From: Salinibacillus xinjiangensis
Lineage (GTDB): Bacteria; Bacillota; Bacilli; Bacillales; Alkalibacillaceae
Direction: 5' to 3'
NCBI RefSeq assembly: GCF_009649735.1
Contig: NZ_WJNH01000008.1
Span: 2,058-66,057 of the forward strand
DNA: 64,000 nt
Shown: piece by piece, positions 38,259-48,620 of the stretch
How positions within the stretch are numbered: the first letter of the stretch is position 1
Layout: every line of letters starts with the position of its first letter
Program-made: the position numbers and the translations under genes
The notes under the pieces: generated by a model
What the model was told of the DNA's origin: nothing
What the model saw: the letters and a program-made list of their open reading frames with translations, nothing else
Databases searched by the model: none

Positions 38259-38931
38259 TAGAATCCCTCTTCGCTGCCCTTTTCGGCTCATAATTCCTCT
38301 CTTTATGGCGGTTGGTTAAAACTTCCTTAATATCATCTACCGAAATTCCCTGCTCGACCATTAACACAATGGAATGGTAGACAAGATCCGAAAATTCATT
38401 GGCCAGTTCATTTTTATCTCGGTTTTTTGCTCCAATAATCACTTCGGTTGTTTCTTCCCCAACCTTTTTCAGGATTTTGTCTACACCTTCACGGAATAAG
38501 TAATTGGTATAAGAACCCTCAACTGGATTTTCCTTTCGATTTTTAATATAGCGATACAAATAGTCTACAATGCCTTGATCGACCTCACTGGTTTCTTCAA
38601 CACCATCAAGCTCAATCTCATTAAAAAAACAGCTCTCCGCTCCAGTGTGACAAGCAACCCCATTAGGCTCAACCTCTACTAGCAAAGTATCTCCATCGCA
38701 GTCATAGCTCAACTTTTTAACATGCTGGGTATTCCCTGATGTTTCCCCTTTATTCCAAAGCTCTTGGCGGCTACGACTGTAAAACCAAGTGGTTTTGGTT
38801 TCAATCGTTTTTTGCAGGGATTCCTTATTCATATAGGCTAGCATTAATACTTTCCCGGACTTTTGATTCTGAACTACAGCGGGTACTAAGCCCTTTTCGT
38901 CAAATTTTATCTCATCTATGGAAAAAGTCAT
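38251..38931 (-). CDS. hisI: Bifunctional phosphoribosyl-AMP cyclohydrolase / phosphoribosyl-ATP pyrophosphatase
   Basis: This 226-residue fusion has an N-terminal HisI domain ([27 protein letters not shown], with the zinc cysteines) and a C-terminal HisE domain from about residue 120 ([12 protein letters not shown]). It catalyses steps 2 and 3. The ATG is two codons inside an upstream GTG and next to the hisF stop. Confidence 0.95.
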   Translation of the reverse strand: MTFSIDEIKFDEKGLVPAVVQNQKSGKVLMLAYMNKESLQKTIETKTTWFYSRSRQELWNKGETSGNTQHVKKLSYDCDGDTLLVEVEPNGVACHTGAESCFFNEIELDGVEETSEVDQGIVDYLYRYIKNRKENPVEGSYTNYLFREGVDKILKKVGEETTEVIIGAKNRDKNELANEFSDLVYHSIVLMVEQGISVDDIKEVLTNRHKERNYEPKRAAKRDSNE

Positions 38932-38932
38932 G

Positions 38933-39694
38933 TTATACACGCCTCACTTCTACACCATTTTCATATAAGTAATCTTTCAAATCTTTCATTTCGATTTCAC
39001 CGAAGTGGAAAACAGATGCGGCAAGAGCTGCATCAGCCTTTCCTTCTGTTAGCACATCTAGAAAATGCTCAATCTTTCCTGCTCCTCCTGATGCCACTAC
39101 GGGTATATTGACATGTTCCGAAATCCCCTTGGTAATATCCGTGCTAAAGCCGGTTTTCACTCCATCCGTGTCCATGGCATTTAAGACAATCTCACCTGCA
39201 CCGAGTCTTTCCCCTTCTATTGCCCATTCTAGTGCGTCTTTACCTGTGTCCATGCGGCCACCATTTAAGAAGACCGTCCACTGTCCATCCTCTTTTTGCT
39301 TGACATCGATGGATAAGACGACACATTGACTGCCAAATTTACGGGCTGCCTCTTGAATGATTTGTGGATTTTTTACAGCTGCACTATTGACCGACACTTT
39401 ATCCGCACCAGCTTTTAATACTTTTCGGAAGTCCTCAACAGATCGAATTCCCCCACCTACTGTGAAAGGAATATGTACTTGCTCAGCCGTACGCTCGACC
39501 ACATCTATAAAAATGTTACGCTCTTCATTAGAAGCGGTAATATCATAAAAAACCAGTTCATCTGCACCCATTTCACTATAGACCTTAGCCAATTTGACCG
39601 GATCATCAACATCCACGATATTTTGAAACTTTTGGCCCTTCACAACTCTTCCATTACGAACATCTAAACATGGGATGATTCGTTTTGCCAGCAT
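38933..39694 (-). CDS. hisF: Imidazole glycerol phosphate synthase cyclase subunit
   Basis: This 253-residue TIM barrel has catalytic D11 in [13 protein letters not shown] and D130 in VVLSIDVKQ. It partners HisH to form IGP and AICAR. It lies 2 bases after hisA. Confidence 0.96.
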   Translation of the reverse strand: MLAKRIIPCLDVRNGRVVKGQKFQNIVDVDDPVKLAKVYSEMGADELVFYDITASNEERNIFIDVVERTAEQVHIPFTVGGGIRSVEDFRKVLKAGADKVSVNSAAVKNPQIIQEAARKFGSQCVVLSIDVKQKEDGQWTVFLNGGRMDTGKDALEWAIEGERLGAGEIVLNAMDTDGVKTGFSTDITKGISEHVNIPVVASGGAGKIEHFLDVLTEGKADAALAASVFHFGEIEMKDLKDYLYENGVEVRRV

Positions 39695-39696
39695 CG

Positions 39697-40404
39697 TTAC
39701 ACTTCCCTTAATATCTCTTCTAAGTCAATCTTACCTGTATATAAAGCTTTACCAATAATAGCCCCGTGAACGTCCAACTTAGACAAAGTTCGCACATCTT
39801 CTGGAGTAGAAACCCCACCAGATGCAATGACATTTAATCCGACGTTTTTATTGACCGTTTGAATTTCTTCAAGGTTTGGACCCGACAGCATTCCATCCTT
39901 AGCAATGTCAGTGTAAATAATGGTCTGTACCCCTTTATCCTCTAATTCTTTGGCAAAGTCCAATGCCTTACGCTCACTTGTTTTCGTCCAACCATCTGTT
40001 GCCACATACCCTCTTTTGGCATCAATAGAAACAGCAATCTCTTTTGGATATTTTTTAACAGCTTCCGTTAAAAATTGTTCATCATGAAGAGCAGCTGTAC
40101 CTAAGATTATTCGGCTTACTCCAATAAAAGCAAGGGCATCCACTTGATTCATCGTACGAATTCCGCCGCCTACTTGAATTGGAACATCGGTTTTTTCGAC
40201 AATCGATTCAATGGTTGTCAAATTTTCTGAGGTGCCTGATAATGCTCCATCTAAATCGACCAAATGAAGAGCCTCTGCTCCTTTATCTATCCATCTCAAC
40301 GCCATTTCAACTGGATCACCATAGACGTCTTCTTTGTTATAATCTCCTTGAATAAGCCTTACGCATTTTCCGTTTCGAATATCAATAGCCGGATAAAGGA
40401 TCAT
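39697..40404 (-). CDS. hisA: ProFAR isomerase
   Basis: This 235-residue TIM barrel has catalytic D8 in [14 protein letters not shown] and D127/D128 region VSIDAKRG. It overlaps the hisH stop by four bases. Confidence 0.96.
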   Translation of the reverse strand: MILYPAIDIRNGKCVRLIQGDYNKEDVYGDPVEMALRWIDKGAEALHLVDLDGALSGTSENLTTIESIVEKTDVPIQVGGGIRTMNQVDALAFIGVSRIILGTAALHDEQFLTEAVKKYPKEIAVSIDAKRGYVATDGWTKTSERKALDFAKELEDKGVQTIIYTDIAKDGMLSGPNLEEIQTVNKNVGLNVIASGGVSTPEDVRTLSKLDVHGAIIGKALYTGKIDLEEILREV

Positions 40405-41018
40405 GTAATCAACTCCCCGAAGTTTTTCAACAGTGTCATTCCTACTTCACTACTTTTTTCAGGATGGAACTGCATCCCATAGATATTGTTCTTTTGGACA
40501 ACCGCCGGAAATTCAATTCCATAGTCCGATCCCAAAACAACTTCCTCGCGATTTTTCGGTTTTACATAGTACGAATGGACAAAATACGTGTAATCCTTTT
40601 GCTCAATTCCCGTTCCAATTCCATTTTGAGCATCAAAATTCGGACCCGGGATTAGGTTATTCCATCCCATATGTGGGACTTTCAATTGGTCACCAAAGCG
40701 GACTACTTCTCCCTCTAGTAAACCTAGTCCTTCCCATTCCCCATTTTCATAGCTTTTTTCATAGAATAATTGCATTCCGAGACAAATACCTAGAATCGGC
40801 TTACCTGCTTGCACATTGTCTTTTATACAATCCACTAAATCCAAATCTCTCAATTGATTCATAGCATCTTCAAATGCCCCAACCCCTGGTAAAATCAGTG
40901 CTGTACTTTGGTTGATTTTTTCTTTGCTCGATATGATTTCAGCCTCAAAGCCTAACTTGTTTAGTGCATGATTCACGCTTTTTAAATTACCTGCTCCATA
41001 ATCAATAATGGAAATCAT
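40401..41018 (-). CDS. hisH: Imidazole glycerol phosphate synthase glutaminase subunit
   Basis: This 205-residue class I glutamine amidotransferase has nucleophile C in GICLGMQLFYE and the His-Glu pair in MQFHPEKS. It supplies ammonia to HisF. Confidence 0.96.
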   Translation of the reverse strand: MISIIDYGAGNLKSVNHALNKLGFEAEIISSKEKINQSTALILPGVGAFEDAMNQLRDLDLVDCIKDNVQAGKPILGICLGMQLFYEKSYENGEWEGLGLLEGEVVRFGDQLKVPHMGWNNLIPGPNFDAQNGIGTGIEQKDYTYFVHSYYVKPKNREEVVLGSDYGIEFPAVVQKNNIYGMQFHPEKSSEVGMTLLKNFGELIT

Positions 41019-41038
41019 GGATTGTGCTCCTTTCCTTA

Positions 41039-41626
41039 TTACAGCATTCCCTTTGTTGAACGAACGCCTTGAATTCGTTCTTGAACTTCTGTTGCACGGT
41101 CTAACGCACGACCAAAGCCTTTAAAAATAGATTCAATGATATGGTGACCATTACTGCCATATAACAGGTTAATGTGTAAGGTAACGCCTGCATGATTCAC
41201 AAAGGCACGGAAAAATTCCTCCACGAGCTCGGTATCAAATTGCCCAACCTTTTCGACTGGCAAGGAAACATTGTATTGTAAATATGGCCGCCCACTAATA
41301 TCAATCGAAACCATTGATAAAGACTCATCCATAGGAGAGTGCTCGGTCGCATAACGAGTAATCCCTTTTTTATCCCCTAAGGCCTCTTTAAAAACCTGCC
41401 CTAGCACAATCCCAACATCCTCAACTGAATGATGAAAGTCTACGTCTACATCACCCTGGCACTTTACATCTAAGTCCATAAATCCGTGACTTGCGAGGAG
41501 TACCAACATATGATTAAAAAAGCCAATTCCTGTGTCGATTTGGCTCTTTCCAGTTCCGTCAAGATTTAACTTGAGATTTATATTGGTTTCTGTTGTCTTC
41601 CGCTCCAAATTACCTTCTCTCATCAA
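41039..41626 (-). CDS. hisB: Imidazoleglycerol-phosphate dehydratase
   Basis: This 195-residue monofunctional enzyme has metal-binding motifs HHSVEDVGI and its mirror [11 protein letters not shown], and GIGFFNHML. It catalyses step 6. Confidence 0.96.
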   Translation of the reverse strand: MMREGNLERKTTETNINLKLNLDGTGKSQIDTGIGFFNHMLVLLASHGFMDLDVKCQGDVDVDFHHSVEDVGIVLGQVFKEALGDKKGITRYATEHSPMDESLSMVSIDISGRPYLQYNVSLPVEKVGQFDTELVEEFFRAFVNHAGVTLHINLLYGSNGHHIIESIFKGFGRALDRATEVQERIQGVRSTKGML

Positions 41627-41638
41627 AAATACCCCTCT

Positions 41639-42280
41639 CTAAGACACCGTTTGTTTTTCAATCACTGATTCTATATCCTGAATTAAAGAATGAATACGAT
41701 CTGTTTTCGTTTTAAAGCTAGCTTTATTGACGACAAGACGCGCACTAATTTCAGAGATATCCTCTAATACCTCGAGGCCATTTTCCTTCAATGTTCGCCC
41801 TGTTTCTACAATGTCCACGATGACATCAGACAACCCGATTAACGGGGCTAATTCCACCGAACCATTCAGCTTAATCGTCTCAATCGATATCCCTTTTTTA
41901 TGGTAATAGTCCTTGGCAACTTTCGGATATTTTGAGGCAACTGTTAATTTTGAGGACTGATTGTTTTTTTGTTCAGGCAAGCCCGCAACAGCAAATTTAC
42001 ACCTACCAAAACCTAAATCTAGCACCTCAAAAACATCTGCACCATTTTCTAATAATGTATCCTTCCCAACAATTCCGATATCCGCTGCGCCTTTTTCTAC
42101 ATAGGTCGGAACGTCGCTTGCCTTCACAAGCACGATTTGGTATTGATGATTTTTATCTTCAAAAATGAGCTTTCGACTGTCCTTTGTAAAATCTGGAAAT
42201 TCAATTCCTATTTCTTGAAAAGCCGCTAGTGTTAGCTGCTCCAATCTTCCTTTGGCTAAAGCAATTTTCACTTCACTCAC
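41639..42280 (-). CDS. hisG: ATP phosphoribosyltransferase catalytic subunit (short form)
   Basis: This 213-residue short-form HisG needs HisZ. Signatures are IALAKGRLE, ADIGIVGKDTL and the PRPP loop DIVETGRTLKENG. It starts with GTG after GGAGGT and lies 16 bases after hisZ. It is the feedback-controlled first step of the pathway. Confidence 0.95.
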   Translation of the reverse strand: MSEVKIALAKGRLEQLTLAAFQEIGIEFPDFTKDSRKLIFEDKNHQYQIVLVKASDVPTYVEKGAADIGIVGKDTLLENGADVFEVLDLGFGRCKFAVAGLPEQKNNQSSKLTVASKYPKVAKDYYHKKGISIETIKLNGSVELAPLIGLSDVIVDIVETGRTLKENGLEVLEDISEISARLVVNKASFKTKTDRIHSLIQDIESVIEKQTVS

Positions 42281-42296
42281 GAAAGTACCTCCATTC

Positions 42297-43295
42297 TTAC
42301 GCTTCCTTCATAATCGCTAACAAGTCATCTAAATAAAATCCAAAGCCTGTAGCTGGTAGATTGGTTCCAAATTGTTTGGTTAGTTGATCATAACGTCCAC
42401 CTACCACAACTGGCTTACCGAAGTTTTTAATATAGCCTTGAAAAATAATTCCTGTGTAATAATTCAAATGGTTAATTAAGCCAAGGTCGATCGATAAAAA
42501 CTCCCCAAAGCCTTCTTCAGTGAGCTGGTGATAGACCTGACGGAGACGATCTAATTCTTTTTTCATCTCCTCATTCAAGGCAAGGTTCTCTGCCTTTGCA
42601 ATGACTTCCTCGGGCTCACCATATAGTAGTGGCATCGATAAGATTGCCTCTTTATAAGCAGCGTCCATTTCAATGTCCGCTAATATTTGGCGTAGCTCAG
42701 ACACATTTTTATTTTCAATCCGATTGCGAATTTCCTGAAGCTGTTCATTCGAAATGGTTGATAGATTCATTAATTCCTTAAAATAATTGGCCTGGCCCAG
42801 GTCAATTTTAAAATCGCGAAAACCTAATGCTTGAAGGGACTTAATTGTTAAACGAATAACTTCAACATCAGCTTCAACATCTGGCTTGCCAAACAGCTCA
42901 ATCCCAGCTTGCGTTAACTCTCTATTTTGTAGACCCTGCTGATCATCATCCATTCGGAAAACATTCGTAAAATAGGAAAGCTTAATTTCGGAATCTTGTT
43001 TTTGGTAATTGGTAGCCACCATGCGCGCAATTGGAATCGTAGCATCTGGACGTAGCACTAAAATCTTCCCATCGCGATCGATGAGTTTAATCATTTTTTC
43101 TTTAGCAATCGTACCTTTTATATCTAAGAACAAATCATAGTATTCAAAGATAGGGGTTTGCACTTGTCGGTATCCATTATTTCTATACAGCTCTTTTAAG
43201 GTATACGTGACATTCTCTTTTTTTGCTAAATCAAATGAATCTAGATCCGTTACCCCTTCAGGAATTCTTTTGCTTTCATGTAACAAATTAACCAT
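42297..43295 (-). CDS. hisZ: ATP phosphoribosyltransferase regulatory subunit
   Basis: This 332-residue histidyl-tRNA-synthetase-like protein has motif 2 (LRPDATIPIARMVA) and GGRYDQLTKQFG. It lacks the anticodon domain and activates HisG. It is somewhat shorter than B. subtilis HisZ (391). The start is not settled: the ATG at 43295 directly abuts AAAGGG with no spacing; a TTG at 43286 would have about 8 bases. Both lie against an 8-bp tandem repeat. Confidence 0.92.
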   Translation of the reverse strand: MVNLLHESKRIPEGVTDLDSFDLAKKENVTYTLKELYRNNGYRQVQTPIFEYYDLFLDIKGTIAKEKMIKLIDRDGKILVLRPDATIPIARMVATNYQKQDSEIKLSYFTNVFRMDDDQQGLQNRELTQAGIELFGKPDVEADVEVIRLTIKSLQALGFRDFKIDLGQANYFKELMNLSTISNEQLQEIRNRIENKNVSELRQILADIEMDAAYKEAILSMPLLYGEPEEVIAKAENLALNEEMKKELDRLRQVYHQLTEEGFGEFLSIDLGLINHLNYYTGIIFQGYIKNFGKPVVVGGRYDQLTKQFGTNLPATGFGFYLDDLLAIMKEA

Positions 43296-43327
43296 CCCTT
43301 TATCTCTTTATCACTTTATCACTTTAT
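43296..43327 (-). repeat. 8-bp tandem repeat before hisZ
   Basis: Four tandem 8-base units, two of them identical (GATAAAGT) and two with one or two changes, fill the leader up to the hisZ start. The last unit provides the AAAGGG ribosome-binding sequence. Confidence 0.85.
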
Positions 43328-43346
43328 TTAATTAAAGTTTTATTGT

Positions 43347-43375
43347 ATTGTATTAGTAATTAGGAGATAAGTCAA
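43347..43375 (-). promoter_or_regulatory. Promoter of the his operon
   Basis: On the minus strand TTGACT is followed after 17 bases by TACAAT, giving a transcript with a leader of about 45 bases before hisZ. No T-box or long attenuator fits in this space. Confidence 0.75.
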
Positions 43376-43462
43376 CAGATTAGTAGTACTTATCAAAAAA
43401 TTCTAGTTGTTATGAATCTATTCAAATTGTTATAGTTAAGGGTATAGAAAGGATGTTTATAG

Positions 43463-44248
43463 ATGTTTGACTATCACGTTCACACCGATTTTTCCGCAGA
43501 TTGCGATATCCCAATGGAAGAAATGATCGAAAATGCGAAAAAGCGGGGCATTCAGGAAATCTGTTTTACAGAGCACATCGACTACGATTATCCTGACCCA
43601 ACCATTAGCTTCCTACTTGATTTGGACAACTATGACCAAACCATTAAGAGATTTCAAGAAAAGTATAAAAATAAAATCACGATCAAAAAAGGCGTGGAGC
43701 TTGGTGTTCAACCTCATGTATTAGAGGATTATAACCAAATCGTCAATCAGGAGTTTTTTGACTTTATCATTTGCTCCATGCACACAACTGACAAAATTGA
43801 CCTTCACTCTGGACGCTTTTTTGAAGAGAAATCATTGAACGAAGCGTACGAGCAATATTACGGCGAGCTTTTATCCTGTATAAAATCCTTTAACCAATAT
43901 AGTATTCTAGGACACCTAGACCTTGTGAAAAGGTACAAGTATGAGCCTGACGTTTACCATTTTCTTGATTACATCGAGGAGATTTTCAAGGTAGTCATTC
44001 ATGAAGGTAAAGGCATCGAGGTGAATAATTCTGGATTCAAGTATGGCTTAGGCTCTGCTATGCCAAGCGAAGATATTTTGCAGTTATATAAGGATATGAA
44101 TGGTGAAATCATTACGATTGGGTCTGACTCCCATTCCCCTTCGACTTTAGGTACACATTATGAGGAAACCATCGAGCTACTGAAGAAGACTGGTTTTAAG
44201 TATGTAGCTACGTTTGAGCAACAGAAGCCTGTTTTCCATAAAATTTAA
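43463..44248 (+). CDS. hisJ: Histidinol-phosphatase, PHP family
   Basis: This 261-residue PHP-domain metalloenzyme has the metal motif DYHVHTDFSAD at the N-terminus, FTEHIDY, a histidine in ICSMHTTD and the C-terminal GSDSH. It supplies step 9, missing from the operon. It is transcribed away from hisZ. Confidence 0.93.
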   Translation: MFDYHVHTDFSADCDIPMEEMIENAKKRGIQEICFTEHIDYDYPDPTISFLLDLDNYDQTIKRFQEKYKNKITIKKGVELGVQPHVLEDYNQIVNQEFFDFIICSMHTTDKIDLHSGRFFEEKSLNEAYEQYYGELLSCIKSFNQYSILGHLDLVKRYKYEPDVYHFLDYIEEIFKVVIHEGKGIEVNNSGFKYGLGSAMPSEDILQLYKDMNGEIITIGSDSHSPSTLGTHYEETIELLKKTGFKYVATFEQQKPVFHKI

Positions 44249-44261
44249 CGATAACCATAGG

Positions 44262-44299
44262 AAAAGCCTTGAACATCGTGCTAGTTCAAGGCTTTTTTC
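44262..44299. terminator. Terminator hisJ / popT
   Basis: The stem AAAAGCCTTGAAC/GTTCAAGGCTTTT with a T run on the plus strand lies between convergent genes. Confidence 0.92.
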
Positions 44300-45121
44300 T
44301 TACTTATATTCAATTTTTCCTAGGCTTACCGCAGCCACAAGTCCTAACGCAAACGTAACAATACTTAAGATGGACATGCCAACCTCTCTCTCGAAGCCTG
44401 GAAAAATCACAGCAACCGAACCAATGACTAAACCGATAATGACGGCAAACGTATGTGCATGATGATTAGTTAAGAAATAACGAATGATTTTCGTACATGA
44501 GACAATACCAATTACCACACCGATTCCAAAAATGCCTATCACAAGAAGATTAAATTCTCCTATTGCATTGAAGATGGTCTCATATGTCCCCATGATTAAT
44601 AAAAGCATTGAACCACTAATTCCAGGTACAATCATGGCCATACTTGCGATAAACCCGGAAAAGAACAGCGTAACTAATACGCCTGTTTTTGTTGTATCTA
44701 AAAGGGCTCCCCCACTTGGTTCCTTAAAAAAGGCCAAAGATGCAACGAGAAGGGCTGCAATAACCAATAGCATATAATGTCCCACTTGAAAGTTCGATTT
44801 TACATCTGCTTTATGAAATAAATAAGGCAGAACCCCAATAATTAAACCGATAAAAAAGAAATACGTTTGATTGGGATAATGTGCAAACAGCCATTCAATG
44901 ACATGACTCATGGTGACTAGAGCCGCAACAACTCCTACACCTAAAGGAATCAAAAACCCAAGATGTTTTTTCCATTCTCTACTGAGGATGCCATTAATCG
45001 CCTCAATTAATCGATCATATATCCCTAATATAACCGCAATGGTACCGCCACTAACCCCAGGTACAGCATCACTGGTTCCCATCAATAAACCACGAAAAAT
45101 ATTTTTCCATTCAACATTCAT
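44300..45121 (-). CDS. DUF368 membrane protein (PopT-type undecaprenyl phosphate translocase)
   Basis: This 273-residue protein has about eight helices and the paired family motifs GTSDAVPGVSGGTIAVILG (N-terminal) and MIVPGISGSMLLLIMG (middle). DUF368 members (PopT) have been identified as recycling transporters for undecaprenyl phosphate, the carrier lipid of the cell wall. The role here is by family. Confidence 0.87.
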   Translation of the reverse strand: MNVEWKNIFRGLLMGTSDAVPGVSGGTIAVILGIYDRLIEAINGILSREWKKHLGFLIPLGVGVVAALVTMSHVIEWLFAHYPNQTYFFFIGLIIGVLPYLFHKADVKSNFQVGHYMLLVIAALLVASLAFFKEPSGGALLDTTKTGVLVTLFFSGFIASMAMIVPGISGSMLLLIMGTYETIFNAIGEFNLLVIGIFGIGVVIGIVSCTKIIRYFLTNHHAHTFAVIIGLVIGSVAVIFPGFEREVGMSILSIVTFALGLVAAVSLGKIEYK

Positions 45122-45257
45122 CGATCAATTCCCCTTATCACATTCATTTCCATCATACTTACTTATTTTATCAGAAGTTTATGTAAGTAAAAGGATTTTG
45201 CAAAAACATTTTATACTTTATTTACTATCTATTCTAACCCATGTATGATTAAGATGA

Positions 45258-46484
45258 ATGAATTTTCTAATAAAAGCGGGCGATGGAATGAGTCATAAAT
45301 CCAACACGTTGTTACCTGTTATTGGCGGAATCTCGGCATTATGTATTGTGATGGGAATTGGGAGGTTTGCTTATACTCCCATATTACCACTCATGCAAGA
45401 AGCAACTGAGCTTAACGATGCAATGGCGGGAAATCTAGCCTCTAGTAATTATTTAGGATATCTGTTAGGTGCTTTAGCCGGAGGAATGGTGAAATGGGGC
45501 AAAGGTAAGGGATTTTATATCCAACTATATCTTCTGATTAATATTCTCACCACCTTTCTCATGGGACTCACAAGCCTGTTTTGGCTGTGGTTTATTTTTC
45601 GCTTTATCTCCGGATTAACGAGTGGATTCGTCTTTGTACTAGCATCTAGTATTGTTTTAGACCATTTAGCTCGCAGTAAGCGTTCAACATGGTCAGGACT
45701 TTTTTACAGTGGTGTAGGTATAGGTATATTTATAACCGGCTTTATGGTTCCAGTTTTCGACCAATTCTTTAACTGGCAAGGTAGCTGGATAGGCTTAGGT
45801 CTAATCTCGCTCATGATAGGTGTTTTTTCCATGTTGTGGCTTAGGGAGCCTCAGTCATCCTTCAAACAAAGCAAGCAACCAACCGCAAGTTCCAAGGGCC
45901 AAAAAGTTCTTTTGCCTTGGCTGATAGCTGCTTACGGGTGTGAGGGATGTGGTTATATTATCAGCGGTACCTTTTTAGTTGCTCTTGTAAAAGATATACC
46001 CGCATTAAGTTCATACCCCTCTTTGAGTTGGATTTTTGTAGGAGTCGCGGCTATCCCCTCATGTATCATCTGGGCGCATCTTGCCCAAAAATGGGGTAAG
46101 CTTCTCACCCTGCAAATCGCTTTTGTTATGCAGATGATTGGAGTTCTTTTTCCTATATTATTTTTCAATGCTTATGGAGCCTTAATTGGTGCACTCTTAT
46201 TTGGTTTAACCTTTATGGGGATTACGACTCTATGTGTGTTAACTGCACGTCAGATTTTCCCTGAACAAAGCAGTAAGGTGATTGGATACCTAACGTGTAT
46301 TTACGGGATTGGACAAATCATTGGACCAGTGGTTGCTGGATATTTAATTTCAACTTCTGGAAAGTACAACTCATCTCTGGTTCTAGCAGCAGTCGTTTTG
46401 TTTTTCGGGTTGATGTTTCTGGGAGTTGGTCAATATAAAGCTTCAAAAAATCACTCAAATGTTAATCAGTCCATCCATTATTAA
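45258..46484 (+). CDS. YbfB/YjiJ family MFS transporter
   Basis: This protein of about 400 residues has twelve predicted helices and the family signature IVMGIGRFAYTPILPLMQE. Substrate unknown. The start may be the ATG at 45288 (MSHKSN...), since neither candidate has a clear ribosome-binding site. Confidence 0.85.
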   Translation: MNFLIKAGDGMSHKSNTLLPVIGGISALCIVMGIGRFAYTPILPLMQEATELNDAMAGNLASSNYLGYLLGALAGGMVKWGKGKGFYIQLYLLINILTTFLMGLTSLFWLWFIFRFISGLTSGFVFVLASSIVLDHLARSKRSTWSGLFYSGVGIGIFITGFMVPVFDQFFNWQGSWIGLGLISLMIGVFSMLWLREPQSSFKQSKQPTASSKGQKVLLPWLIAAYGCEGCGYIISGTFLVALVKDIPALSSYPSLSWIFVGVAAIPSCIIWAHLAQKWGKLLTLQIAFVMQMIGVLFPILFFNAYGALIGALLFGLTFMGITTLCVLTARQIFPEQSSKVIGYLTCIYGIGQIIGPVVAGYLISTSGKYNSSLVLAAVVLFFGLMFLGVGQYKASKNHSNVNQSIHY

Positions 46485-46503
46485 AAACGAAAGGATGATC
46501 AAA

Positions 46504-46713
46504 ATGCCGTATGTCAATATCAAAATTACAAAGGAAGAACAAAGAGCTACCACAGAACAAAAACAACAATTGATTGAGGGTGCTACAAATTTACTGAAGG
46601 ATGTGTTGGGGAAAAACCCCAAAACGACGGTTGTGGTCATTGATGAAGTAGAAACAGACAACTGGGGAATTGCTGGAGAATCAGTAACAGAAAGAAGGAA
46701 ACGTGGGGAGTAA
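46504..46713 (+). CDS. 4-oxalocrotonate tautomerase family protein
   Basis: This 69-residue protein becomes active when Met is removed to expose Pro1 (MPYVNIKITKE). GAAAGGATG precedes the start, 20 bases after the MFS gene. Typical members isomerise enol acids; the substrate is unknown. Confidence 0.88.
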   Translation: MPYVNIKITKEEQRATTEQKQQLIEGATNLLKDVLGKNPKTTVVVIDEVETDNWGIAGESVTERRKRGE

Positions 46714-46718
46714 ATGAA

Positions 46719-46745
46719 ATGCTGGGTAAGAATTTACCCAGCTAT
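46719..46745. terminator. Terminator between tautomerase and btuD
   Basis: The stem GCTGGGTAA/TTACCCAGC with a GAAT loop has only weak T runs. Confidence 0.6.
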
Positions 46746-46752
46746 AATTATA

Positions 46753-47532
46753 TTAATGGAGATTTCCTGTTAACAGAATTTGTGGTGCCTGGTTTATCGG
46801 GTGCGTTACGATTTCTGGAATCGTCTCATACACTTTTTCTAATATATCCTGTTGGATGACCTCATTACTTGAACCGATCTTTTCAATTTCACCTTCATTC
46901 AAAAGGATAAGCTGTTCACAAAACTGCGAGGCTAGATTTAAATCGTGTAGCACCATTACAACCGTTAAAGCTGTTTTTTCCTTCCAGTAATTTACTAGTT
47001 CCAATACATTTAACTGGTGACCAATATCAAGATAGGTCGTCGGCTCATCTAGTAACAGAATTTCTGGCTCTTGAACCATCGCCTTCGCAATGGCTACCCG
47101 TTGCCTTTCCCCACCACTAAGGGTATCTAGGAGTTGGTCCTGCAAATGATTAATGCCTGTTAAGTAGAGAACCTCTTGAACCTTTTCAACATCATGCGCT
47201 CCTACTCTTTGATACCACTTCAAATGTGGATAGCGTCCCATCATGACAGTATCGTAAACGGAAATAGGCATGGGTTCAAGTCCATTTTGCGATAATACTG
47301 CCATTTTCCTAGCTAGATCCTTTTGTTTTAGTTGTTGTATGTTCGTACCCTCAAAATTAACAAAACCCGAAGTAGAAGGAAGAATACCAGATATAATTTT
47401 TAATAAAGTCGATTTCCCCGAACCATTTGGACCGATAATGCCTACAGTCGTTCCTTTATTCACCTTGAACGAAATGTTTCTCAGTACATTATTTTCGCCA
47501 TATTGTTTGGAAATGGTTTCAACTGTAAGCAT
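46753..47532 (-). CDS. btuD: Cobalamin ABC transporter ATP-binding protein
   Basis: This 259-residue FecE/BtuD-type ATPase has GPNGSGKSTLLK, LSGGERQRVAIAKA, LLLDEPTTYLDIG and VLHDLNLA. It is third in the btuFCD operon, matching YvrA of B. subtilis. The ATG lies 9 bases after GGAGGG; an ATG two codons upstream is too close. Confidence 0.92.
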   Translation of the reverse strand: MLTVETISKQYGENNVLRNISFKVNKGTTVGIIGPNGSGKSTLLKIISGILPSTSGFVNFEGTNIQQLKQKDLARKMAVLSQNGLEPMPISVYDTVMMGRYPHLKWYQRVGAHDVEKVQEVLYLTGINHLQDQLLDTLSGGERQRVAIAKAMVQEPEILLLDEPTTYLDIGHQLNVLELVNYWKEKTALTVVMVLHDLNLASQFCEQLILLNEGEIEKIGSSNEVIQQDILEKVYETIPEIVTHPINQAPQILLTGNLH

Positions 47533-47546
47533 ATACATCCGCCCTC

Positions 47547-48608
47547 CTAAAAATAATTGGTTTTCTTTTTCCTTAGTAAATACCCAAAGAAAGGTGCCCC
47601 TAAAAAGGCAGTAATAATTCCAATTGGCAACTCCCTTGGCTCTAATATAGTCCTGGCAATCATATCTGCTCCAACTAGAAAAATCGCTCCCCCAATCACA
47701 GATAAGGGCAAAATGACACGGTAATCCGACCCAAAAATCAAGCGAATCATATGCGGGATAATTAACCCCACAAACCCAATCGTGCCTGATACTGAAACAG
47801 CTGCACCAGTTAGTAAAGATGCGACAATTAATAAAACCAACCTAACCTTTTGCACAGAAACGCCTGTATGATAAGCAGCTTCCTCGCCAAGTCCTAACAT
47901 ATTTAACTCCCTCATTAGGAACGTAACTATAATAAGACTAACAATGATAAAGGGTAAAACAATGCCATTATAGCTCCAATCTGTAAGGGTTAAACTTCCC
48001 ATCATCCAATACATAATCGTCTGCATTTTCTCTTCTGCAAGAGCTAAAGTGAGTGAGAGCATGGATGAAATAAAGGCTTGCACCACAACCCCAGCTAATA
48101 TGAGTGTTTCCATTTGCAGTCTATGATTGATTCTCGCTAGCACATAAACTATAAAAAGTGTAAATAATCCAGATACAAATGCAACCACTGGCAACGTTAA
48201 TTTGCCTAATAATAAGGTATGCCAACCAAATAGGAAAACAAGGGCTGCCCCTAAGGCTGAACCAGAAGAAACACCCAAAATAAAGGGGTCAGCCAAAGGG
48301 TTCCGCAGTACTCCTTGATAAATTGCCCCAGCAGTGGCCAAAGCGGACCCTACCAACATCCCAAGTACAATACGAGGCATTCTTATATTCCAGATTATCG
48401 TTTCTGTTGAATCCTTCCAGGATGGATCGATTCCTTCACCAATCCAAGGAAGCTTGGAACAAATCACCAACCATACCGTGATGACATCTATTTCAGCACT
48501 CCCGACAGATACACTAAACAGGACAGAGAAAAACAGAACGATAAGTAAGATTGGTATCCAAATGATTAGCTTTTTTCGATGTTGGTTTGGTCCAGTCATT
48601 CCATTCAA
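47547..48608 (-). CDS. btuC: Cobalamin ABC transporter permease
   Basis: This FecCD/BtuC-type permease of about 353 residues has around ten helices and signatures RMPRIVLGMLVGSALATAG and GTIGFVGLIIPHMIR. The start is uncertain: TTG at 48620, TTG at 48608 (best spaced from GAGGA) or ATG at 48599. It follows btuF directly. Confidence 0.92.
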   Translation of the reverse strand: MNGMTGPNQHRKKLIIWIPILLIVLFFSVLFSVSVGSAEIDVITVWLVICSKLPWIGEGIDPSWKDSTETIIWNIRMPRIVLGMLVGSALATAGAIYQGVLRNPLADPFILGVSSGSALGAALVFLFGWHTLLLGKLTLPVVAFVSGLFTLFIVYVLARINHRLQMETLILAGVVVQAFISSMLSLTLALAEEKMQTIMYWMMGSLTLTDWSYNGIVLPFIIVSLIIVTFLMRELNMLGLGEEAAYHTGVSVQKVRLVLLIVASLLTGAAVSVSGTIGFVGLIIPHMIRLIFGSDYRVILPLSVIGGAIFLVGADMIARTILEPRELPIGIITAFLGAPFFGYLLRKKKTNYF

Positions 48609-48620
48609 CTTCTTCCTCAA

